Part shown: piece by piece, positions 1 through 5,981 of the stretch
How the letters are laid out: each line of letters begins with the position of its first letter
Position numbering within the stretch: the first letter of the stretch is position 1
From: an uncultured Lachnospiraceae bacterium
GTDB lineage: Bacteria; Bacillota; Clostridia; Lachnospirales; Lachnospiraceae
DNA: 6,821 nt
Assembly (NCBI GenBank): GCA_902784025.1
Contig: CACZTF010000176.1
Location: 1 to 6,821, forward strand
Direction: 5' to 3'
Translations under genes and position numbers: made by a program
Notes under the pieces: generated by a model
What the model saw: only the letters and a program-made list of their open reading frames with translations
Told to the model about the DNA's origin: nothing
Databases searched by the model: none

Positions 1-166
1 AGATATCGCACCTTATGTAGGAGCTGATCTTAAGGTTATGGAGAGAGATTCAAAGAGGATGCGCGGAGACAAGCCTTTCATCTTTACAAATGTCCGTGGT
101 GACGAAGGTATAGAAGAAGTTGAGAAGTGGATCAAGCGCAACGTATTATTAGAGGATATAAAATAA
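1..166 (+). CDS. ureG: Urease accessory GTPase UreG, C-terminal end (5' truncated)
   Basis: The reading frame is open from the left edge (first full codon at base 2) to TAA at 164-166 and gives the last 54 residues. UreG is the SIMIBI-class GTPase that, with UreF and UreD, inserts nickel into apo-urease in the cytoplasm. The visible part matches the UreG C-terminus: DIAPYVGADLKVM, then RMRGD, then PFIFTNVRGDEGIEEV, the equivalent of the usual 'RMRG.+P..FTN....G' block. The P-loop and the Cys-Pro-His metal site of the family would lie upstream and cannot be checked. The next gene, ureD, starts one base after this stop, so the two are co-transcribed and probably translationally coupled. The assignment is firm although only the tail is present. 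Confidence 0.93.
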   Translation, partial: DIAPYVGADLKVMERDSKRMRGDKPFIFTNVRGDEGIEEVEKWIKRNVLLEDIK

Positions 167-167
167 A

Positions 168-992
168 GTGAGTACAAGTGTAGAGGCACCTAACAGGTTT
201 GGAAAAGTTTCAGAGCTCAGAATAGCTACGGAATTCCGTGACGGTAAGACCATCATGGCGGAGCGTTTTTTTACAGCTCCCTTCAAGGTTATGCTTCCTC
301 TTTATGAATGGAAGTTTGAAGGGACAGAGGTTATGCAGATGCTTCAGCTTATGGCCTCACCCGGTATTATGGCTGGCGACACACAGAAGTTTTCCTTTGA
401 TATCCGCGAGGGTTCGGTTTGTGAGTACTGTACCCAGGCTTATGAGAAGGTTCATAAAATGAACGGTGGAGTAGGAAATCGTAAGGTTGATATAAATGTT
501 GAAAAGAACAGTTTCTTTTACTTTCATCCGAAACCCATAATTCCTTTTAAGGATTCGGCTGTTCAGAATGACATAAATATCACCCTTGAAGATGACACTT
601 CCAAGTTTATTTATGAAGAAATTCTCTGCAGCGGACGTGTTGCTTTCGGTGAGTCCTTTGATTACAGATTCTTTAATAACAGTGTAAATGTATTCAAGGC
701 CGGAAAGTTGATATTCAGGGATAACGTACAGTTCAGACCGGACGAATTTGACATGACGGGTGACGGCATGTATGAAGGCTATACCCATCTGGCAAATCAG
801 ATATTCTTTAATGTACCCCGTTCAAATGAATGGGTTGCAGAAGTGATCGATATCCTGAAAAAAGAGCCGGAAATGGATGGTGGCGTAACAAGACTTGCTA
901 CCGGAGACGTTGTTGTGAGGTTCTTCGGAGTCAGCGGGGATCCCATGGAAAAAATGCTTGCAAGGATTCAGAAGCTTAAGGATGAGTTTTGA
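168..992 (+). CDS. ureD: Urease accessory protein UreD (UreH)
   Basis: This 274-residue protein has the usual UreD length. UreD is the scaffold that binds apo-urease and, with UreF and UreG, forms the nickel-delivery complex. Family features in order are the N-terminal strands (about 11-45), SPGIMAGD (64-71, the 'GG.v.GD' position), TQAYEKVHKM (89-98, matching the family's 'TQ...K.y/h' block), PIIPFKDS (123-130), and GRVAFGESF (156-164). The GTG start at 168 is well supported. An in-frame TAA lies just upstream at 159-161, AGAGGA at 151-156 is a plausible ribosome site, and the next in-frame ATG (residue 30) would remove conserved N-terminal strand. The gene is last in its operon, consistent with a ureABCEFGD order, and is followed by a strong terminator. 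No damage is seen. Confidence 0.93.
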   Translation: MSTSVEAPNRFGKVSELRIATEFRDGKTIMAERFFTAPFKVMLPLYEWKFEGTEVMQMLQLMASPGIMAGDTQKFSFDIREGSVCEYCTQAYEKVHKMNGGVGNRKVDINVEKNSFFYFHPKPIIPFKDSAVQNDINITLEDDTSKFIYEEILCSGRVAFGESFDYRFFNNSVNVFKAGKLIFRDNVQFRPDEFDMTGDGMYEGYTHLANQIFFNVPRSNEWVAEVIDILKKEPEMDGGVTRLATGDVVVRFFGVSGDPMEKMLARIQKLKDEF

Positions 993-1018
993 GTAAGTAC
1001 AACTGAATAATAATTGCT

Positions 1019-1053
1019 CTCATGTGGTTAATGATCCACATGAGTTTTTTTTT
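1019..1053 (+). terminator. Intrinsic terminator of the urease operon
   Basis: CTCATGTGG (1019-1027) pairs perfectly with CCACATGAG (1036-1044), giving a 9-bp stem with an 8-nt loop, followed directly by nine T residues (1045-1053). It starts 26 bases after the ureD stop. There is no matching A-run on the upstream side, so it should act only on + strand transcription and separates the urease operon from the next gene. Confidence 0.92.
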
Positions 1054-1054
1054 C

Positions 1055-1083
1055 TTTACAAGTTTTTTTTTACATGATATCAT
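1055..1083 (+). promoter_or_regulatory. Vegetative (sigma-A type) promoter with palindrome over the -10
   Basis: TTTACA (1055-1060) and TATCAT (1078-1083) are separated by exactly 17 bp, and the spacer is rich in T. The -10 forms the right half of a perfect 10-bp palindrome, ATGATATCAT (1074-1083), which could be an operator or chance. Transcription would start near 1090, giving a leader of about 45 nt before the gene at 1134. A second TTTACA at 1069-1074 has no good -10 at 16-18 bp. The position directly after the terminator supports the call; there is no experimental evidence. Confidence 0.6.
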
Positions 1084-1133
1084 AATAAACTATGTGAAGG
1101 TGTGTATTTCATTAGTATTTACGGAGATTTGTA

Positions 1134-3197
1134 ATGGCTGAGAATGATAATCAGAATAATTTGGAGGAATCTGTGCGCAGTATGATCTCTGATCGTATAA
1201 AGAAGATCAGGGAACAGGGTGCTAAAAAGACTGAAGATGCAAAAAAGACGGTCAGTCCTGCACTAAAAGCCAAAAAACCGGAAATTGATAAGTCACCTGC
1301 AGTCAAGGCTGAAGGTGTTAAAACAGATTTAAAAAAAGCCGGAAAGGTACCTGTAAACGTAACAAATGAAATTAAAAGCGAAAAAAAAGAAGCCAAAACA
1401 CCGGTAAAAGAGAACGTGTTATCAGGACATGGCAGTAATACGGTGAAATCTGAAATAAAGAAACCATCAGAAGGAAATCTGTCTCCGGCAATGACAGATG
1501 ATGAGCTTAAAAAAGCTGCTGATGAAGAATATAAAAGACGACAGGAAGCTGAAAGAGAAGAGCAGCGCAGGATCAAAGAGGCTGAAAGAGAAGAACGTCT
1601 GAAAATAAAAGAAGAGCAGCGCAAAGAAAAAGAAGCACAAAAAGAAGAACAACGTAAGATAAGGGACGCGCAGAGAGAAGAACAACGTAAGGAGAGAGAA
1701 GAGCAGCGAAAGATAAGAGAGGAACAGAAAAAAGAACTGCAAATGCAAAAAGAAGCGGAAAGGGCTGAAAAAGAAAGACTTAAGCAGAGTGAAGAAAAAA
1801 GCGGTCCTGGAAAAACCGGTAATAACACAAGTGACAAAGCAGTTAACGACATGGAAAAAGCGGTTGCCGGGACTGCAGCCGCAGCCGCAGCAGTTGACAG
1901 CCTTTCAGAGACGGTTAACGGGGAAGAGGCTGCAAAAGCAGAAAAAAGCGGTAAAGGTGAAGGTGTATGGAAATCTATTGTCGACAGGATGAATTCCGAA
2001 TCTGCCGGAGATGATAAACTGGGGCTGGATATAGAAGATGAGTCTGCAGACAGATATTATATATCTCCTGATGAGAGAAAAAGAAAAAAAAGATTTGGTC
2101 TTGTCAAGCTTTTTTTAACACTGGGAGCTATAGCGGCTATAGCTATTATTATTGCATTTTTCACAGTCAGAAATAATTCTTTTGAACATATTTTTGATCA
2201 GGGACTTCAGGCATTTAATGAAGAAGACTATGACTCATCTATAGAAATATTTGAAAAACTTGCTCTTACTGAAGAGGGGGGACATAATGTAGATGTTCTC
2301 AATTATCTTGCGCAGTCATATATCAAAAAAGACAGGTATCAGGATGCAGTGGATGTATATAACAGAGCCCTGCAGTCGGATCCTACATTTGGCCCCGCAG
2401 TTACCGGGCTTTGTGAGATGTACACAAAGATAAAGGACGGTAAATCTCTGAATGCAACAATGGATAAGTATCGTGGTACGAACATGGAGGAATATATAGC
2501 TGATTATATGGTCAGCAACCCTGCAGTAAATCCTGAAGCCGGCAAATACGATGAAGATCTTGAGATAGCTATTACCGGAGATCAGGATGTGCCGATCTTT
2601 TATACACTGGATGGTTCTGAGCCTAATGAACAAAGCAAACTGTACTCGAAACCTATCAAAGCATCTGAGGGTACTACACATATAAAAGCAATATCCATAA
2701 ACACTCTTGGAATCAGAAGCGGTATAATGGACAAGTCTTTTACCGTGGAATACAGAGTGCCGGACGAGCCTAAGATAGCTCTTAATTCCGGTATATATGT
2801 TACAGGGCAGACAGTAACCATATCCGGAGATGAAGGTTGTGATATCTACTATACCACAGATGGTTCCACCCCTACACAATATTCTGATAAGTATACAGGA
2901 CCTTTGCGTCTTGTGAAAGGAAATGTGATACTTACTGCTATCTGTGTATCTAATCATGGAAAGATAAGCCCTGCGGTCAGCAAGAATTACATTATCGTTC
3001 AGAATTCAAAAGAGCTTGAAGAAGTTGAGAAAATGAATTCAACTACCAATGAGTCAAAGGAAAACAACGGAGAGACACGGGAAGGAGAAACTCCCCAGAA
3101 TCCTAATGAAACAGACTCGTGGTATACCGATGAGGGAGAGAACGAAAAAGAAAATGAAGGGCTCTTTGACTGGATATTAAATGGAAACAGGGACTGA
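1134..3197 (+). CDS. Membrane-anchored coiled-helix / TPR / chitobiase C-terminal-domain protein of unknown function
   Basis: I do not recognise this 687-residue protein as a named gene. Residues 1-35 look helical. Residues 36-120 are Lys/Pro-rich and probably disordered. Residues 122-220 form a very highly charged E/K/R/Q helix with 7- and 11-residue periodicity. Residues 243-254 hold a six-alanine run. A basic cluster (RKRKKR, 315-320) precedes one membrane span (about 321-344), which predicts a cytoplasmic N-terminus and an external C-terminus. Outside are two TPR-like units (about 351-380 and 386-419), then two tandem chitobiase/beta-hexosaminidase C-terminal-like beta domains (about 463-540 and 544-623) with the hallmarks FYTLDGSEP and YYTTDGSTP. 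An acidic, Asn-rich tail follows (625-687). No catalytic domain is visible, so a structural, scaffolding or cell-wall-associated role is inference. The start is good: GGAG at 1123-1126, 7 nt before ATG. The gene has its own promoter and overlaps the next gene by 17 bp. Confidence 0.88.
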   Translation: MAENDNQNNLEESVRSMISDRIKKIREQGAKKTEDAKKTVSPALKAKKPEIDKSPAVKAEGVKTDLKKAGKVPVNVTNEIKSEKKEAKTPVKENVLSGHGSNTVKSEIKKPSEGNLSPAMTDDELKKAADEEYKRRQEAEREEQRRIKEAEREERLKIKEEQRKEKEAQKEEQRKIRDAQREEQRKEREEQRKIREEQKKELQMQKEAERAEKERLKQSEEKSGPGKTGNNTSDKAVNDMEKAVAGTAAAAAAVDSLSETVNGEEAAKAEKSGKGEGVWKSIVDRMNSESAGDDKLGLDIEDESADRYYISPDERKRKKRFGLVKLFLTLGAIAAIAIIIAFFTVRNNSFEHIFDQGLQAFNEEDYDSSIEIFEKLALTEEGGHNVDVLNYLAQSYIKKDRYQDAVDVYNRALQSDPTFGPAVTGLCEMYTKIKDGKSLNATMDKYRGTNMEEYIADYMVSNPAVNPEAGKYDEDLEIAITGDQDVPIFYTLDGSEPNEQSKLYSKPIKASEGTTHIKAISINTLGIRSGIMDKSFTVEYRVPDEPKIALNSGIYVTGQTVTISGDEGCDIYYTTDGSTPTQYSDKYTGPLRLVKGNVILTAICVSNHGKISPAVSKNYIIVQNSKELEEVEKMNSTTNESKENNGETREGETPQNPNETDSWYTDEGENEKENEGLFDWILNGNRD
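1554..1787 (+). repeat. Degenerate coding repeat specifying an E/K/R/Q-rich helix
   Basis: Within the 687-residue protein the motif EEQR, encoded by variants of GAAGARCARCGN, recurs at 1557, 1611, 1644, 1677 and 1698, with relatives EER at 1590 and EEQK at 1719. Successive spacings are 11, 7, 11, 11, 7 and 7 residues, so the unit alternates between hendecad and heptad. The + strand is strikingly purine-rich here. It suggests internal duplication and a long solvent-exposed helix. Copy number may vary between strains. Confidence 0.65.
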
Positions 3198-3849
3198 TAT
3201 AAAAAGAATACTTATTATCACAGGCGGCAATGTCGACAAGGACTTTGCCGCTCTTTGGCTTAAAAAGAATCATTTTGATCGCTGCATAGCAGTGGATAAA
3301 GGGGCAGAGGCAGCTGTACAATTGGGACTGGGTATCGATCTGCTTTTGGGGGATTTTGATTCACTGGACGGGAAATTACTGGAAAAGCTCAGGAAAACAG
3401 CGGGTGATGTAAGGGAGTATGGTCCTGAAAAGGATGAAACTGATACCTTTATCGCTATAAAAGCGGCAATGGAACTGGCTCCTGAAGAGATATATATCCT
3501 GGGTGCTACCGGGAGCAGGGCAGATCATACATTTACATCTTTGATGAATATTCTTTATGCCAAAGAAAAAAGTGTGGACGTTTTTGCTGTTGACAAATAT
3601 AATAAAATATATGCGGCAGCAGGTGATATCTGTATTGAAAAAAAAGATCAGCACGGAGATCATGTTTCACTGGCGGTGGTCACTGATTCTGCACGTATAA
3701 GTCTCAAAGGGCTGAAATACGAGCTTGATAACGAGACGGTAAAAAGAGGATCATCTCTTTGCCAGTCAAATGAGATAATTGAAGATAAAGCAAGGATAAG
3801 CGTAAAAGACGGCATGGCTTTGATTTTTGAGAGTAAAGATGAGGAATAG
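3181..3849 (+). CDS. thiN: Thiamine pyrophosphokinase
   Basis: This 222-residue cytoplasmic enzyme transfers pyrophosphate from ATP to thiamine, making the cofactor thiamine diphosphate. Family motifs in order are TGGNVD (14-19), AVDKGAE (37-43), LLGDFDS (55-61, Mg/ATP-binding aspartates), EKDETD (83-88), LGATGSRADH (107-116) and SNE (196-198, in the C-terminal beta domain that binds thiamine). The length is typical. The start is forced: TAA at 3178-3180 is in frame just before the ATG, and no other start codon occurs before the conserved core. The gene overlaps the preceding gene by 17 bp in another frame. Only a weak ribosome site (GGAT, 3172-3175) is present, so translation is probably coupled to the upstream gene. 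Genuine thiN is near certain; the symbol follows Firmicute usage. Confidence 0.94.
   Translation: METGTDIKRILIITGGNVDKDFAALWLKKNHFDRCIAVDKGAEAAVQLGLGIDLLLGDFDSLDGKLLEKLRKTAGDVREYGPEKDETDTFIAIKAAMELAPEEIYILGATGSRADHTFTSLMNILYAKEKSVDVFAVDKYNKIYAAAGDICIEKKDQHGDHVSLAVVTDSARISLKGLKYELDNETVKRGSSLCQSNEIIEDKARISVKDGMALIFESKDEE
3841..3844 (+). promoter_or_regulatory. Ribosome binding site that fixes a TTG start
   Basis: GAGG at 3841-3844, inside the last codons of thiN, lies 8 nt before TTG 3853-3855. It supports TTG as the start of the flavoprotein, since the frame has no ATG until residue 14, which would cut into the Rossmann nucleotide-binding motif. Confidence 0.6.
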
Positions 3850-3852
3850 GCT

Positions 3853-5100
3853 TTGTATGATGTATGTGTGACAGGCGGAGGAGCAGCAGGCATGATGTGT
3901 GCTGTAACAGCTGCAAAAAAGGGTCTTTCAGTTCTGCTCATAGAAAAAAATGAAAAACTGGGCAAAAAGCTTTTTATCACCGGAAAAGGAAGATGCAACT
4001 TTACTAACTGCTGTGATCCGGATGTTTTCTTTGCAAATGTCATATCAAATCCTAAATTTCTGTATAGTGCGTTTTACGATTTTTCTTCTTACGACTGCAT
4101 TTCTTTTTTTGAAGAGTCAGGTCTGAGATCAAAGACAGAACGGGGAGGAAGGGTTTTTCCGGCAAGTGATAAATCCTCAGATGTAATAAAGGTTTTGGAA
4201 AAGGAACTCAGACGTCTTGGTGTATGTATCCGCCTGAATACGGAAGTAAAGGAGCTTATCCTTTCGGGTGAAAGCGGTGAAAAAACATGTAAAGGTGTAG
4301 TCCTTCAGGGGAATGAAAGGGTCATGGCAAGACATACTGTTATTGCAACAGGCGGTATATCATATCCATCTACAGGCTCCACCGGTGACGGTTTCAGGTT
4401 CGCGGGACAGGCAGGGCTTGAAATGACTGCACTGCGTCCCGGACTTGTTCCTCTCTGTACTAAAGAAGCTTTTGTTAAAGATATGCAGGGGCTTTCTCTT
4501 AAAAACGCAGAAGTCAGATTTTTTAAGGGAAAGGAGGGCAGTCTTATACATAAAGACTTTGGTGAAATGCTCTTTACCCATTTCGGCATCAGTGGCCCGG
4601 TGATACTTTCTGCATCTTCTTTAATAGGCGAGGATATAAAAGACGGGAATGTTTTAGTTGAAATAGATCTTAAGCCGGCTCTTACATATGAACAACTTGA
4701 CAAAAGGCTTGTACGCGAGCTTACCGAAGGCGGGAAAAAAACATTTAAAAATATACTCAAAAATCTTCTTCCGTCCTCTGCTGTTCCTGTTTTTATTTCT
4801 CTTACGGGCTGTGATCCGGATAAACCTTGTAACGAAGTAAGCAAAAAAGAAAGACATTCTCTCAGGAATCTGCTGAAGTGCTTAAGTCTTACGGTCACCG
4901 GTCCCGTGGGAACAGATGAAGCTATTATCACAAGAGGCGGAGTAAGCGTTAAGGAGATAGATCCTTCAACAATGAAAGCAAAAAAGATCAAAGGGCTGTA
5001 TTTTATCGGAGAAGTACTTGATACAGATGCCCTGACCGGGGGATTTAATCTTCAGATAGCCTGGAGTACTGCGGTGAAATGCGGCAGAAATATGACCTGA
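3853..5100 (+). CDS. HI0933/BaiN-family FAD-dependent oxidoreductase (TTG start)
   Basis: This 415-residue flavoprotein has the full length of the HI0933 (YhiN/BaiN-like) family. The FAD-binding Rossmann motif GGGAAG is at 8-13, followed by LLIEKNEKLGKKL (28-40) with the acidic residue expected to contact the ribose. The family signature GKGRCNFTN is at 44-52. Further matches are ATGGISYPSTGSTGDG (165-180), FTHFGISGP (241-249), ITRGGV (359-364) and the C-terminal GEVLD...GGFNLQIAWS block (386-405). Family members are widespread and their physiological substrate is mostly unknown. BaiN has been linked to bile-acid dehydroxylation in a gut Clostridium, but this sequence gives no reason to assume that. 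The start is TTG, one codon (GCT) after the thiN amber stop and in the same frame. It is 69 bp from cmk, an association common in Clostridia. No symbol is assigned because function is not established. Confidence 0.92.
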   Translation: MYDVCVTGGGAAGMMCAVTAAKKGLSVLLIEKNEKLGKKLFITGKGRCNFTNCCDPDVFFANVISNPKFLYSAFYDFSSYDCISFFEESGLRSKTERGGRVFPASDKSSDVIKVLEKELRRLGVCIRLNTEVKELILSGESGEKTCKGVVLQGNERVMARHTVIATGGISYPSTGSTGDGFRFAGQAGLEMTALRPGLVPLCTKEAFVKDMQGLSLKNAEVRFFKGKEGSLIHKDFGEMLFTHFGISGPVILSASSLIGEDIKDGNVLVEIDLKPALTYEQLDKRLVRELTEGGKKTFKNILKNLLPSSAVPVFISLTGCDPDKPCNEVSKKERHSLRNLLKCLSLTVTGPVGTDEAIITRGGVSVKEIDPSTMKAKKIKGLYFIGEVLDTDALTGGFNLQIAWSTAVKCGRNMT

Positions 5101-5169
5101 TCTTAAATGAACATCATAAAAAACCTTAAATATTGCTGACTCAAAATATGTTTTTTTACAGGAGAAAAT

Positions 5170-5838
5170 ATGAATATGACTGATTCTATCGCTATAGACG
5201 GACCTGCAGGAGCAGGAAAAAGCACTATTGCAAAAATGGTTGCCAGGGAACTTGATATGATATATGTAGACACCGGAGCCATGTACAGGGCTGTCGCTGT
5301 TTGGACATGTGATGAGGGTATAGTACCTGAGGATGAATGTGCTGTTAGTGAGAAACTTGACAAGGTGGATGTTACTATCAGTTATCATGATGGTCAGCAG
5401 CGTGTATTATTAAACGGTGATGATGTTACGGACAGACTTCGTGATGAAGAAACCGGACGCAGAGCTTCTCTGGTATCGAAACACAGTTGTGTGAGAAAAA
5501 AGCTTGTAGATCTTCAGCAAAAGCTTGCACGTGAAGCCAGGGTCATAATGGACGGAAGGGATATAGGTACTAAAGTGCTCCCTGATGCCATTCTTAAGAT
5601 ATTCCTTACGGCAAGTCCCGAAGTCAGGGCTGACCGGCGTTTTGCAGAGCTTAAGGAAAAGGGGATAGACTGTGAATACGATAAGATCCTTGCTGACATA
5701 AAAGAACGTGACAGATCAGATGAAACAAGAAAGGTTTCTCCGCTGAAACCGGCTGATGATTCCGTGATCCTTGATTCATCGGATATGACGCAGGATGAAG
5801 TCGCCGGACAGATCATAAAACTCTACAGGAGCAGGTGA
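5170..5838 (+). CDS. cmk: Cytidylate kinase
   Basis: This 222-residue cytoplasmic enzyme phosphorylates CMP and dCMP with ATP in pyrimidine nucleotide salvage and recycling. Motifs in order are the P-loop GPAGAGKS (11-18), VDTGAMYRA (33-41), the CMP-specific insert with LNGDDVTDRLR (81-91), DGRDIGT (128-134), and the LID-side arginines in RADRRFAE (153-160) and RDRSDETRKVSPL (180-192). The length is normal. ATG 5170 is chosen over ATG 5176 because AGGAG at 5160-5164 sits 5 nt from the first and 11 nt from the second; the two differ by only two residues. The gene lies between the flavoprotein and ispH. The 69-bp upstream gap shows no convincing promoter or terminator, so read-through from upstream is likely. 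Confidence 0.95.
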   Translation: MNMTDSIAIDGPAGAGKSTIAKMVARELDMIYVDTGAMYRAVAVWTCDEGIVPEDECAVSEKLDKVDVTISYHDGQQRVLLNGDDVTDRLRDEETGRRASLVSKHSCVRKKLVDLQQKLAREARVIMDGRDIGTKVLPDAILKIFLTASPEVRADRRFAELKEKGIDCEYDKILADIKERDRSDETRKVSPLKPADDSVILDSSDMTQDEVAGQIIKLYRSR

Positions 5839-5981
5839 AAACAGGTTTTTCTTTTGTCAGGACAAAGCTCATCATCAATACGGTACATCTCATCGGTATT
5901 ATCAGATGAATAAGGTATGCACACCTGTCAGGGAATATACCTGATAAAGAAGGATATATAATAAAAAACGAGGAGAAAAAA
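5839..5981 (+). other. 143-bp cmk-ispH intergenic region with small inverted repeats
   Basis: This is the longest gap between coding regions in the 3' half. TTTGTCAGGACAAA (5853-5866) is an inverted repeat. TGTCAGG (5926-5932) and CCTGATA (5940-5946) form a 7-bp hairpin with one G-T pair and a 7-nt loop. Neither is followed by a T-run, so neither is a standard terminator. TATAAT occurs at 5957-5962 but has no acceptable -35 at 16-18 bp and is very close to the ispH ribosome site. A 24-codon frame starts with a GTG overlapping the cmk stop (5835) and ends at 5909; it has no recognisable product. Confidence 0.4.

Noticed and set aside
238..462. 74-codon + strand frame inside ureD
   Set aside because: It is an alternative frame of a conserved UreD region, without a ribosome site.
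1151..1852. Long open frames on the - strand across the charged-helix region
   Set aside because: They are by-products of the purine-rich repeat on the + strand: the antisense translation is low-complexity Ser/Phe/Leu/Cys with no domain, and no ribosome site supports it.
4305..4991. 228-codon open frame on the - strand within the flavoprotein gene
   Set aside because: It is wholly antisense to a well-conserved flavoprotein, its translation shows no recognisable family, and it has no promoter or ribosome site that I can see.
5109..5159. Possible terminator before cmk (A-run around 5117-5123 and T-run 5151-5157)
   Set aside because: The only pairing is A-runs with T-runs across a long loop, without a GC stem, so it does not meet the criteria for an intrinsic terminator.
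5906..5944. 12-codon mini-ORF starting ATG 5906
   Set aside because: It has no ribosome site and no recognisable content, and is too short to separate from chance.
5957..5962. TATAAT as a promoter for ispH
   Set aside because: No -35-like hexamer lies 16-18 bp upstream, and a transcript starting near 5968 would leave only a few bases before the ribosome site at 5971.
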